Shown here piece by piece: positions 45,170 through 53,960 of a stretch of 64,000 bases of DNA. The translations under genes were made by a program, and so were the position numbers. Source of the stretch: Paenibacillus sp. LHD-38 (GTDB taxonomy: Bacteria; Bacillota; Bacilli; Paenibacillales; Paenibacillaceae); NCBI RefSeq assembly GCF_031157315.1, contig NZ_JAVIFU010000008.1, positions 1 through 64,000 on the forward strand, in the 5' to 3' direction. Below the pieces are notes generated by a model. That model made no database searches. It saw nothing but the letters and a program-made list of their open reading frames with translations, and was not told the DNA's origin. Position 1 is the first letter of the stretch. The number at the start of each line of letters is the position of its first letter.

Positions 45170-46129
45170 TTGAATGCAATCATTCAGAAAAAACAGCTGA
45201 AACGGGCAAGGAAGACCTTGTCTTCGATCATACGTTTCTCACTTCTGGCGGCGCTGGCGTATCAGCTGCTTTATCCGCTCTTGTATATGCTCAGCATGGC
45301 GCTCCGCCGTCCAGAGGAGGCAATGGATCCAAGCGTGATCTGGGTGCCGAAGACGTTTACGCTGAGCAACTTTACGGATGCGCTGCGGGTAATGGACTTC
45401 TGGGATGCGCTCCAAAACAGCTTGATTATCGGGATCGGCTGCGGGCTTCTGGACGTGCTGTCCTGCGCCTTCGTCGCATACGGCTTTGCGAGATTCAAGT
45501 TTCCTTTCTCGGGAACCCTGTTCACGCTCGTTATTTTGACGCTGGTCGTGCCGGTGCAAACCATTATTTTACCGCTGTATGCCGACATGAAATACTTTGA
45601 TGCTTTTGGCTTGATGAAGCTGACGTCGATGGTGACGGGCGGGCCGGATTCGATCAGTCTCGTGGGCAGCTACTGGGCATTCTTCCTGCCATCGATGCTT
45701 GGTATGGGACTTCGCTCAGGCTTGTACATCTTTATTTTCAGGCAGTTCTTCAAAGGTATGCCGAATGAACTTGAGGATGCGGCCTACATGGATGGCTGCG
45801 GGCCTTTCAAAACCTTCTTTACCGTCATGCTTCCCAATGCGAAAAATGCCATCATCACGGTATTCCTATTCTCCTTCGTATGGCATTGGAACGAATTCTA
45901 TATGTCCAATCTGCTGCTGGGCAACTTAAAGAAAAACTTTGCGATTGCGCTCTCTTCCCTTCGGGTAGATCTTCAAGCCGTCGTCAATGTGCAGACGATC
46001 AGCGACCCGCTTGTTGTGGTGACACGGATTCAAGCAGGCGCATTGCTCGCGATATTGCCGCTGTTTATTCTTTATTTGGTTACGCAGCGATATTTCACGG
46101 ACAGTATCGAGCATGTCGCGATTAAATAG
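45170..46129 (+). CDS. Sugar ABC transporter permease (second pair, MalG type)
   Basis: 319 residues. The TTG at 45170 (NAIIQKKQLKRARK) follows GCGGGGA; longer frames overlap the previous gene. EAA loop EDAAYMDGCGPFKTFFTVML. Like the first pair it has no ATPase gene nearby. Confidence 0.92.
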   Translation: MNAIIQKKQLKRARKTLSSIIRFSLLAALAYQLLYPLLYMLSMALRRPEEAMDPSVIWVPKTFTLSNFTDALRVMDFWDALQNSLIIGIGCGLLDVLSCAFVAYGFARFKFPFSGTLFTLVILTLVVPVQTIILPLYADMKYFDAFGLMKLTSMVTGGPDSISLVGSYWAFFLPSMLGMGLRSGLYIFIFRQFFKGMPNELEDAAYMDGCGPFKTFFTVMLPNAKNAIITVFLFSFVWHWNEFYMSNLLLGNLKKNFAIALSSLRVDLQAVVNVQTISDPLVVVTRIQAGALLAILPLFILYLVTQRYFTDSIEHVAIK

Positions 46130-46266
46130 GGCATGGACGATTAGAGAACTTCTCATGAAGGGAGGCGAGGCCCGGATTTCAGAGTCAAGCGCAAGAGGAA
46201 CCGCCGATTCATAAGGGTGTCATGTAGGTACACAAATGAACTTAAATTAGGGGAGGCTTTTTTAAA

Positions 46267-47622
46267 ATGGTCAAAAATATGAAATCATTCGCGATGATGC
46301 TGGCTGCTGTTGTTATGCTCGTTACCGTAATGGCGGGCTGCTCGGGCAATAACGGCGGCAATAACAAAACAAACGAAGGCGCTGCAAACAGCGGCGGCAA
46401 CAAGCCGGAAGCAACGGAAGAGACAAAGGAAGAAGCACCTAAGCTTGAAAACGGCAATATTACGATTCTTTATCATACCTCCAAAGAGCAATATGACGAG
46501 AACAAAGCGGCAAATCCTGCTGCCTTTGACGCTGTATGGGAAACGGTTGCACAGTTCGAACAAGCATACGGCGGCAAAGTTAATGTTATCGCGGTGCCAT
46601 GGGGCGACCAAAAGTCAACGCTGATCTCGATGGTTAACGCAGGGGACCAAGTGGACGTCGCGCAGGCGAACGATCAAAACTTCCCGGTGTATCCTTTGAA
46701 AAAGATCGTACAGCCGCTTGATCAATACATGGATCTGTCGGATCCATTCTGGAACTCTTCCGTAACGAAAGCATTCTCTTTTGGCGGCAAGCCTTATGCG
46801 GCTGGTGTCGGCGCTGCTCCGATCGTGATTTACTACAACAAAACGCTGTTTGACAATAACGGCGTAAAAACGCCGGGCGAACTGTACAAAGAGGGCAATT
46901 GGACTTGGGATACTTTCCGTTCCACTGCGCTTGAGCTTACGCAGGATACAGACGGCGACGGCAAGAGCGACCAATACGGCTTCGGCTGGTGGGATGCCGG
47001 CTATGCGCTGATGGTGGCTTCAAACGGTGTAACTAATCTTTCTTATAATGAAGACGGCTCGATCACTACGAATTACGAGTCCGATAACATGAAGGAAGCT
47101 ATGCAATTTACGCAGGATGCTCTTCTGAAAGACAAATACATCGATAAAGACAAGGAAGGCGACTATTTTAACGCAGAATTCAAAAACGGCAAGCTTGCTA
47201 TGACGGCAGAATACGGCTTTGGCGGCTTTACGGTATTCAAAAGCGATTATGAGCTTGATTTCGTTCCGGTACCGACTGGACCTAAAGGCACAAAGGATGT
47301 TGGCCCAGGCGGAATGTCAGGCTGGTCGATCCCGACGGTATCGAAAAACCCGCAGGGCGCTGCTGTATTTATTAAAATGATGTCCGAAAACGAGCTTAAA
47401 GTAGCAACAGAAAACAACGTGAAGCAATTTGGTCAAGAAAAAGTTGATCAAATGAACGAGCTTGGCACAAAAATTCTATTTGCTCCAATCGGCGTCGAGA
47501 AGTATTGGGATGCTAACACGGCTGCTTTGACAGGTATCAAGGACGGCACGCCGGTAGGCACATTTGCCGCTACTGCCAAAGCCATGCTGGAAGAAGGCAT
47601 CAAAATAACGCTGACTCAATAA
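46267..47622 (+). CDS. Sugar-binding lipoprotein of the second transporter
   Basis: 451 residues. Signal with lipobox VMAGC, Asn/Gly-rich linker, then a family 1 solute-binding fold (TILYHTSKEQYDENKAANPA, VNAGDQVDVAQANDQNFPVY, YYNKTLFDNNGVKTPGELY). A DTDGDGKSDQYGF segment is a possible Ca-binding loop. GGGGAGG ribosome site. It directly precedes the fructan enzymes, so fructo-oligosaccharides are the likely cargo (inference). A strong hairpin follows the stop. Confidence 0.92.
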   Translation: MVKNMKSFAMMLAAVVMLVTVMAGCSGNNGGNNKTNEGAANSGGNKPEATEETKEEAPKLENGNITILYHTSKEQYDENKAANPAAFDAVWETVAQFEQAYGGKVNVIAVPWGDQKSTLISMVNAGDQVDVAQANDQNFPVYPLKKIVQPLDQYMDLSDPFWNSSVTKAFSFGGKPYAAGVGAAPIVIYYNKTLFDNNGVKTPGELYKEGNWTWDTFRSTALELTQDTDGDGKSDQYGFGWWDAGYALMVASNGVTNLSYNEDGSITTNYESDNMKEAMQFTQDALLKDKYIDKDKEGDYFNAEFKNGKLAMTAEYGFGGFTVFKSDYELDFVPVPTGPKGTKDVGPGGMSGWSIPTVSKNPQGAAVFIKMMSENELKVATENNVKQFGQEKVDQMNELGTKILFAPIGVEKYWDANTAALTGIKDGTPVGTFAATAKAMLEEGIKITLTQ

Positions 47623-47638
47623 ATAGCCCATTACCTAT

Positions 47639-47664
47639 CCGCCGTCATGCATGCATGGCGGCGG
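47639..47664 (+). promoter_or_regulatory. Hairpin between binding-protein and GH32 genes
   Basis: CCGCCGTCATGC (47639-47650) and GCATGGCGGCGG (47653-47664) form a very stable stem with no U run. It probably protects the upstream message from 3' decay so that binding protein is made in excess. Confidence 0.65.
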
Positions 47665-47700
47665 GTATAGTTATAGGCACTTAGACAGGAGGAGAAATGT

Positions 47701-49287
47701 ATTATTAAAAAGCTATCACGAACGGCCCGTCTGGCCGTAATGGGTCTAGCAGCCGCAGCAATGGTGAGTGCATGCAGCAATGGAAATACGGAGGATCCTG
47801 GTGAAGCAGCGGCTCCAAGCGCAACTGCAGCAGCAGATCCAGCCGTAACGGCAGCCCCTGCGGATGAGATGAAGCAGGCAGAGGATCGTCTGTTTTGGAA
47901 ACCGGCTGAGGGCTGGGTAGGCGATGTCATGCCATTTAGCGATAATGGCCAGATTCATCTGTTTTATTTGCAGGATTGGCGCGACGGCGCCCCAGGCTTC
48001 CATCCTTGGCACCAGGCTTCGACCGCCAATTTGACCGACTATGCATACGCGGGGGAGTCTATCCCGTTTGGCCAAGAGGCTGACCAGGACTTGGCGCTTG
48101 GCACAGGCAGCGTGATAAAAGCGGGCGATACGTACCATGCGTTTTATACTGGACATAATTGGAAGTTTCCCGATCAAGGAAAGCCGAAGGAAGCGGTTAT
48201 GCACGCGGTCAGCAAAGATTTGAAAAGCTGGACGAAGGTTCCGGAGGATACCTTTTATGCACCGGAAGGTTATGAGAAAGACGATTTTAGAGATCCCTTT
48301 GTATTGTATAACGAGGAGAAAGGCGAGTACTGGCTGCTGCTGAGCGCAAGGAAGGAAGGCACAGGCGGCGTCATTGCTTTGTTTGCTTCGAAGGACCTGA
48401 GCAAGTGGGAGGTTCGCGAGCCGCTCTCCGTCGAGGCAGCGTCTTCTTTCTTTATGCTGGAATGTGCGGATATTTTCCAAATGAATGGAAAATGGGTGCT
48501 TGTGTTCTCCGAGTTCAGCGACAAGAAGTCGACGCATTACCGGATCAGCGATTCACTGAACGGACCATGGGTAAAACCCGAGAAGGATGTATTCGACGGC
48601 CGGGCGTTTTATGCAGCCAAAACAGGCAGCCTGGGCGAGCGCCGCTTCCTGTTCGGATGGGTGCCGACGCGCCAGCTGGAGAAGGATTATATGAAATGGG
48701 ACTGGGCAGGCAATATGGTTGCGCATGAAATGGTTATCGGCGAGGGCGGCGCGCTAGGCGTTAAGGTGCCGGATGAGGTGGACCGTTTATTGTCTAAGAC
48801 GTCTCCGTTAGGAGAAGCAAGGCAGCTTGGGTCGGTAACGAATAAGGATAATGAGTATGTGCTGGACGGCGCAGCGGGCGTCAGCGGCATTATTTTCGAT
48901 AAAATGCCGCAAACGGCAAAAATTACAGGCAGCGTGCGATTTGATGAAAAGGTTACTTACAGCGGACTTGTAACGGGTGTCGGCGAGGAGCCGGAGAAGG
49001 CTTACGGCATCCAGCTGGAGCCGGGCAAGGATCGCATACGCTATGACGCGGCCGGCGGGGAGACGCTTTCCTCATTGGAGCCTGATGTGCAGGTGCCGAT
49101 TGCGTTCGAGCCAAACGTCGATTATCCGTTTACGATTGTAATCGAGAATGATGTAGCGGTCTTTTATATTGGAGACTCCGCTTTAACGACAAGAATTTAT
49201 AAAATGCCGGGCCAAGCATGGGGCTGGTACTCGCGAGGCGGAAAAACAACGCTAACGAACCTTGCCGCAGCGATTCGAGCGGATTAA
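47701..49287 (+). CDS. GH32-like glycosidase, lipoprotein, with non-standard start
   Basis: About 528 residues. In frame from 47701 the reading is KKLSRTARLAVMGLAAAAMV then SACS, a textbook lipoprotein signal, but there is no ATG, GTG or TTG before the ATG at 47740, which is inside the signal. AGGAGGAG at 47687 places an ATT codon (47701 or 47704) at the right distance. GH32 features: GWVGDVMPFSDNGQIHLFYL in place of WMNDPNG, FRDPFV, and LECADIF instead of WECPD. These changes fit a divergent beta-fructosidase-like branch. FDGRAFYAAKT and FGWVPTRQ are also present. Activity on fructan is inferred from context. Confidence 0.8.
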   Translation: MIKKLSRTARLAVMGLAAAAMVSACSNGNTEDPGEAAAPSATAAADPAVTAAPADEMKQAEDRLFWKPAEGWVGDVMPFSDNGQIHLFYLQDWRDGAPGFHPWHQASTANLTDYAYAGESIPFGQEADQDLALGTGSVIKAGDTYHAFYTGHNWKFPDQGKPKEAVMHAVSKDLKSWTKVPEDTFYAPEGYEKDDFRDPFVLYNEEKGEYWLLLSARKEGTGGVIALFASKDLSKWEVREPLSVEAASSFFMLECADIFQMNGKWVLVFSEFSDKKSTHYRISDSLNGPWVKPEKDVFDGRAFYAAKTGSLGERRFLFGWVPTRQLEKDYMKWDWAGNMVAHEMVIGEGGALGVKVPDEVDRLLSKTSPLGEARQLGSVTNKDNEYVLDGAAGVSGIIFDKMPQTAKITGSVRFDEKVTYSGLVTGVGEEPEKAYGIQLEPGKDRIRYDAAGGETLSSLEPDVQVPIAFEPNVDYPFTIVIENDVAVFYIGDSALTTRIYKMPGQAWGWYSRGGKTTLTNLAAAIRAD

Positions 49288-49312
49288 ACCTATTTTTATT
49301 GGAGGGAAAAGC

Positions 49313-50773
49313 GTGACGGAGCTATACAAGGAGCGGTTTCGGCCGCAATTCCACCTCACACCGCCAAACGGACCGATGAGCGATCCGAACGGCATGGTAT
49401 TTTTTGAAGGCATCTATCATCAGTTTTACCAGTTTACTGGAAGATGGGGGCATGCGGTCAGCCGTGATCTCATTCACTGGGAGCATTTGCCGCTTGCGCT
49501 TGTTTCGGATGAGCTTGGCGATATATGGTCAGGCTGCTGTGTCGTAGACAAACAGGATACAAGCGGATTGTTTGGCGGTGAAGCAGGGCTAGTTGCCTTG
49601 TTCACTCATTACAAGGAGGGCTTGCAATCCCAAAGCCTCGCTTACAGCTCTGATCATGGAACGAGCTGGACCAAATATGCCGGCAATCCGGTTATTCCGA
49701 ATCCAGGCATCCGCGACTTTCGCGATCCGAACGTGTTCTGGCATGAGCTGAGCGGCAAATGGGTGATGGTGGTGTCCGTGGACAAAAGAGTCTATTTTTA
49801 TTCGTCCAGCAACTTGACGGCGTGGCATTTCGAGAGCGAGTTCGGCGAAGGCCAAGGCTCACAAGCTGCGGTGTGGGAATGCCCCGATCTGTTCTGCCTT
49901 CCGGTAGACAGGGATGCTGACCGCTTGAAATGGGTGCTGCATGTCAGCATTGGCGACAACAAAGAAACAGATGGCTCCACTGCGCAATATTTTATTGGGG
50001 AGTTCGACGGACAACGCTTTATAAATGATGATGCGGCAGGCGAGCATATCCGCTGGACCGATTATGGCCAAGATTTTTATGCGGCGGTGACTTATTCTGA
50101 TATGCCGGAGGAGGACGGCCGCAGCGTTTGGCTTGGCTGGACATCGAACTGGAAATATCCGTTTGCTGGACCGACGGAGCCGTGGAAGGGCGGAATGTCG
50201 GTGCCTCGCACGCTGGAGCTTCGGACAGATTACGAGGGGGTAATCGGGCTATGCCAGAAGCCCATTGCTGAACTCAAGCGATTACGAACAGATGCGCTTC
50301 GATTTGCCTTCGTAGAAGCATCCGATCAGGTTGTGAAGCTTGACTTCCAGGGCGCTTCTTTCGAGCTGGTAGCGGAAATGGAGTGGAAGGACGCCGAGTC
50401 CTTCGGCATTCGCGTGCTTTGCTCGCAGTCAGGATCGGAGTCGGCGGCCTTCGGGTATGAAACGGCTGGGCAGACGGTTTTTGTGGACCGGATGAATGCC
50501 GGGCGGAATGATTTTATTAATCGTGAGGGTGAGCCTTTTGATTTTGGCAAACGATTTACCGCCCCTTACAAGGCAGCGAATAATCGAATAACCTTTCATG
50601 CATTTGTAGATGAATCGGTGATTGAATTGTTTGTTGGCAACGGGGAGAAGGTTTTTACGGTTTTGGTATACCCGGCGCCCGGCAGCCATGGCCTCGAATT
50701 ATTTGCGAGCGGCGGCTCCGCCGTATTCCGGAGCGTTGACGTCTATCGATTGAAATCCATTTGGCACAAATAA
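49313..50773 (+). CDS. GH32 beta-fructosidase (SacC/levanase-like), cytoplasmic
   Basis: 486 residues. Catalytic motifs are complete: MSDPNGMVF with nucleophile D24, DFRDPNVFW, and WECPDLF with the acid/base Glu. The C-terminal beta-sandwich ends LKSIW. Compared with sucrases the motif SDPNG and the length are those of exo-levanase/inulinase proteins, but no signal peptide is present, so it should hydrolyse imported fructo-oligosaccharides. The GTG at 49313 has TGGAGGG upstream, 25 bp after the previous stop. Confidence 0.93.
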   Translation: MTELYKERFRPQFHLTPPNGPMSDPNGMVFFEGIYHQFYQFTGRWGHAVSRDLIHWEHLPLALVSDELGDIWSGCCVVDKQDTSGLFGGEAGLVALFTHYKEGLQSQSLAYSSDHGTSWTKYAGNPVIPNPGIRDFRDPNVFWHELSGKWVMVVSVDKRVYFYSSSNLTAWHFESEFGEGQGSQAAVWECPDLFCLPVDRDADRLKWVLHVSIGDNKETDGSTAQYFIGEFDGQRFINDDAAGEHIRWTDYGQDFYAAVTYSDMPEEDGRSVWLGWTSNWKYPFAGPTEPWKGGMSVPRTLELRTDYEGVIGLCQKPIAELKRLRTDALRFAFVEASDQVVKLDFQGASFELVAEMEWKDAESFGIRVLCSQSGSESAAFGYETAGQTVFVDRMNAGRNDFINREGEPFDFGKRFTAPYKAANNRITFHAFVDESVIELFVGNGEKVFTVLVYPAPGSHGLELFASGGSAVFRSVDVYRLKSIWHK

Positions 50774-50801
50774 AAATAGCAAGCAAGGATAGGTGAGTGG
50801 G

Positions 50802-52295
50802 ATGAAAAATACGATAAGCAAGCATGATGGACACCAGGCTTTTATTGCGCAAGCAGAAAAAGCATGGAGAGAGAATGCGAATAAACTGGATGGGAAGTAC
50901 CGGCTCCACTATCATATGATGCCGCCGGCGGGCTGGATGAATGATCCGAACGGGATGATATATTTTGACGGCCATTATCATTTGTTCTATCAGCATGATC
51001 CCTATCAGGCGAAGCAAGGGCCGATGCACTGGGGTCACGCCAGAAGCAAGGACCTGGTCCGCTGGGAGCATTTGCCGGTTGCTCTCGCTCCATCCGAGGA
51101 TTACGACATAGGCGGCAATGCCGGACAGGGCTGTTGGTCTGGGAGCGCGGTAGACAACAACGGCGTCTTGACACTCGTCTATACCGGTCATGTCGACGGT
51201 AAAACGCCGGAAGAAGTGCAATGCCTTGCGACCAGTATCGATGGTGTAACTTTCCATAAGCATACCGCTAATCCCGTAATCGGCGATTCGCCGGATGCCG
51301 AGCGGTTCGGATTTCGCGACCCGAAGGTATGGAAGCACGGGGAGAAGTGGTACATGATTGTCGGTTATGGCAAAGACGGGCTCGGCAAAGGCATTATTTA
51401 CACATCGGCAGATCTGATCAGCTGGGACTACCAAGGGGCGGCGGCAGAAAGCGACGGCACAATGGGTGATATGTGGGAATGCCCGGATCTATTTCCGATA
51501 GGATCGGATCAACAGCATGTGCTGCTTATTTCTCCAATGAACGTTGCGCCGGTCAAAAACTTGTATCTTGCTGGGACTTTTAATTATGACAGCTGTCGTT
51601 TTGAGCAGAAGCATGCGGCGCAAATCGATTACGGCTTCGATTTCTATGCGCCGCAAACGCTGCTTGACGATAAAGGCAGAAGAATTATGATCGCTTGGAT
51701 GAACATTTGGGGAGCAACGATGCCGGAGCAAGCCCATGGCTGGCTTGGCGGGATGACATTGCCGCGCGAGCTGACGCTTGCGGACGACGGCACGCTGCGC
51801 AGCCACCCGGTACCGGAGCTCGCTGCGCTGCGCGGACAGCATACGGCTGCTGCCGATGTCGCATTAGCGGACAATAATTTTGTAACGATAGACGCTGTTC
51901 ATGGCGATTCCGTAGAATTGGATATTGTTTATGATCTGGCCGTCACTGATGCGTCAGAGGTAGGCGTTCGTGTCCGCTGCTCGGAGGATGGTTCTGGCTA
52001 TACGGAAATTCGTTACTCTATTACGGAACAGAAAATCTATATGGACCGCAATCTAGGCGGTGAGGGTGACGGCGGAGTCAGTGAAGCGCCGCTGCTCAAA
52101 CAGGCGGACGGACGGCTGCGGATAAGGCTATTCCTCGATCGTTCCTCGATCGAGTTGTTTGCCGGCGAGGGAAGAATTGCAATAACCAATCGGGTTTACC
52201 CGAATCCGAAGGACTTAGGAATTTCCTTTTTCGCTCGAGGCGGAACGGCAAAGCTGGAGACATTGGATGCATGGGAGTTGAACTCGATTTGGTAA
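50802..52295 (+). CDS. GH32 sucrase/fructan hydrolase (SacA/ScrB-like)
   Basis: 497 residues, cytoplasmic. GWMNDPNGMIYFDGHYHLFY carries nucleophile D48, then FRDPKVWK and WECPDLF. It belongs to the sucrose-6-phosphate hydrolase/sucrase type that cleaves sucrose or short fructans. ATG at 50802 with AGGTGAGTG upstream; a GTG nine bases earlier is possible. It overlaps the fructokinase gene by about 25 bp, so hydrolysis and phosphorylation of fructose are made together. Confidence 0.93.
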   Translation: MKNTISKHDGHQAFIAQAEKAWRENANKLDGKYRLHYHMMPPAGWMNDPNGMIYFDGHYHLFYQHDPYQAKQGPMHWGHARSKDLVRWEHLPVALAPSEDYDIGGNAGQGCWSGSAVDNNGVLTLVYTGHVDGKTPEEVQCLATSIDGVTFHKHTANPVIGDSPDAERFGFRDPKVWKHGEKWYMIVGYGKDGLGKGIIYTSADLISWDYQGAAAESDGTMGDMWECPDLFPIGSDQQHVLLISPMNVAPVKNLYLAGTFNYDSCRFEQKHAAQIDYGFDFYAPQTLLDDKGRRIMIAWMNIWGATMPEQAHGWLGGMTLPRELTLADDGTLRSHPVPELAALRGQHTAAADVALADNNFVTIDAVHGDSVELDIVYDLAVTDASEVGVRVRCSEDGSGYTEIRYSITEQKIYMDRNLGGEGDGGVSEAPLLKQADGRLRIRLFLDRSSIELFAGEGRIAITNRVYPNPKDLGISFFARGGTAKLETLDAWELNSIW

Positions 52296-53293
52296 CGAAT
52301 GATAAAGCTATGACAAGCAAAGGCTTGGATGTTGTTGCGCTTGGCGAGCTGCTGATCGATTTCACGCCGCATGGCGTATCCGAGCAGGGGCAGCCGCTAT
52401 TTGAACGAAATCCGGGCGGTGCGCCTGCGAATGTGCTGGCTGCTTTAGCCAAGCTGGAACTTGCGACTTCGTTCATCGGAGCGGTAGGCGAGGATGCTTT
52501 TGGCCGTTATTTGAAGGATGTGCTGGAGCAATGCGGCATTGGCACGGAGGGGCTGCTGCTCACATTGGAAGCCAAAACGACGCTTGCTTTCGTTCATTTG
52601 GACGCGGACGGTGACCGTTCCTTCTCCTTCTACCGTCAACCGGGTGCCGACCATATGCTGCATGAGGAGGATATAAACCGCGGGCTGATCGATTCGGCTA
52701 GAGTCTTTCACTACGGCTCGATCTCAATGACTCATGAGCCATCTCGGACAGCAACCCTAAGTACAGCCGCTTATGCGAGAAGCAAAGGACTGCTCATCTC
52801 TTATGATCCGAATTTGCGCTTGTCGTTATGGGAGAACGAAGCTGCGGCGAAGGATCGGATATTGGAAGGGCTTCAATATGCGAATGTGGTAAAGCTGTCG
52901 GAGGAGGAGCTTCTGTTCTTAACGGGAACTCGTGATCTTGAGACGGGAACCAAGCAGCTGGCAGAGCAATTTCCATCCATGTTCTTGCTGCTTGTCACGC
53001 TTGGCGCGGAAGGAAGCTATTGCCGGGCAGGCGAGGCAACCGCTTCGCATGCGGGTTATCTGGTCGAAGTCAAGGATACGACAGGAGCGGGGGATGCCTT
53101 CTTCGCAGGCATTCTTTACACTCTGCTGACCGAACGCGCAGCTGCTCGAAACGTTTGGACGCAGGCACAGCTGGAGTCGATGCTCGCGTTCGCCAACGCA
53201 ATGGGCGCGCTCGCCGCGACGGGTAAGGGAGCTATCCCTTCGATGCCGACGCTTGAAGCGATTGCGTCCCTCGCGGGCGCTTCTGCAAGATAG
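52271..53293 (+). CDS. scrK: Fructokinase (PfkB family), ScrK-like
   Basis: About 330-340 residues. PfkB sugar kinase marks: ALGELLIDFTPHG, NPGGAPANVLAALAKLELAT, and the ATP-site DTTGAGDAFFAG with catalytic Asp. It phosphorylates fructose released by the GH32 enzymes. The start is uncertain: ATG 52271 (inside the previous gene), TTG 52289 or ATG 52310. The last codons form the first copy of a 96-bp tandem repeat that continues after the stop. Confidence 0.93.
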   Translation: MGVELDLVTNDKAMTSKGLDVVALGELLIDFTPHGVSEQGQPLFERNPGGAPANVLAALAKLELATSFIGAVGEDAFGRYLKDVLEQCGIGTEGLLLTLEAKTTLAFVHLDADGDRSFSFYRQPGADHMLHEEDINRGLIDSARVFHYGSISMTHEPSRTATLSTAAYARSKGLLISYDPNLRLSLWENEAAAKDRILEGLQYANVVKLSEEELLFLTGTRDLETGTKQLAEQFPSMFLLLVTLGAEGSYCRAGEATASHAGYLVEVKDTTGAGDAFFAGILYTLLTERAAARNVWTQAQLESMLAFANAMGALAATGKGAIPSMPTLEAIASLAGASAR

Positions 53294-53466
53294 ATTAGGT
53301 TCGATTCAGTGGACGGAAGATGAATGTTAAGCCTGACGATGCCGATGCTTGGAGCGATTGCGCCCCTCGCGGGCGCTTCTGCAAGATAGATTAGGTTCGC
53401 TTCAGTGGAACGAAGATGAACTTTAATTCTGACGATGCCGATTCTTGGAGCGATTACGTCACTCAT
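53242..53466 (+). repeat. 96-bp tandem repeat starting in the 3' end of scrK
   Basis: Copies begin at 53242, 53338 and 53434 (the third is partial), exactly 96 bp apart, about 85-90% alike over GATGCCGA..CTTGRAGCGATT and the GGGCGCTTCTGCAAGATAG segment. Copy 1 contains the last 17 codons and stop of scrK. Copy 2 repeats them in frame, including the stop. Confidence 0.9.
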
Positions 53467-53511
53467 GTTCGTATGTGGTTAGATAAGTCTCTCAGGAAAC
53501 GAGGATGAACG

Positions 53512-53539
53512 GCAATAAGAGCGATGTCGCGCTTATTGC
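53512..53539 (+). terminator. Hairpin after scrK, possible terminator
   Basis: GCAATAAGAGCG pairs with CGCGCTTATTGC over ATGT. Only scattered T follow (TCTTCATC), so termination would be weak. Confidence 0.5.
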
Positions 53540-53590
53540 TCTTCATCGAGCGTTAGCGAATGCGTAGTTCCCTTATTTTTCGTTTCCTTT

Positions 53591-53604
53591 AGAAAGCGCT
53601 TACC
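53591..53604 (+). promoter_or_regulatory. Candidate cre (CcpA) site upstream of the levanase gene
   Basis: AGAAAGCGCTTACC matches TGWNANCGNTNWCA at 12 of 14 positions. It lies 357 bp before the levanase start, so its role is uncertain. Confidence 0.35.
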
Positions 53605-53651
53605 TTCGGCTCGTAAGAGTGATCTTTCTTTTTTCGATGATGTAGATGAAA

Positions 53652-53840
53652 TAACAGGAAATATTCCTGCTAATTGGACGCTGCATGCGGCGTTGTTTCA
53701 ATTAACAGGATTTTCTCCAGCTAATACCAATCCGAATGCTTGAAAATGGCTGTTAGCTAGAAATTAACGGGATATTTTCCATTTAAATGCCGTTTGCGAC
53801 CTAAAGCGGCGGATTTAGCAGGAGTTTTTACCGTTAATTT
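53652..53840 (+). repeat. Palindromic repeat array, second sequence family
   Basis: Four palindromic units (TAACAGGAAATATTCCTGCTA type) begin at 53652, 53703, 53765 and 53816, distances 51, 62 and 51 bp. The unit sequence differs from the arrays at 18.4 and 31.8 kb but the spacing is the same. It occupies most of the gap between scrK and the levanase gene; no gene is seen from 53294 to 53960. Confidence 0.75.
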
Positions 53841-53960
53841 TATTTTCAGATACCTGGCTAAGAGAATGCATTGCAGCGGACGCTCCGCATGGGCTGCGTC
53901 AACGGCAACGGATCATCATATCTAAATTATTCGTTTATATAAAATATAGGAGGTTCATAG

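Noticed and set aside
53116..53466. Minus-strand ORF of 116 codons with repeated 32-residue blocks
   Set aside because: It is the antisense of scrK and its 96-bp tandem repeat. It has no ribosome site and no plausible family.
53242..53466. Tandem repeat considered as a CRISPR array
   Set aside because: The units are contiguous 96-bp duplicates of coding sequence without spacers, and no cas genes are nearby.
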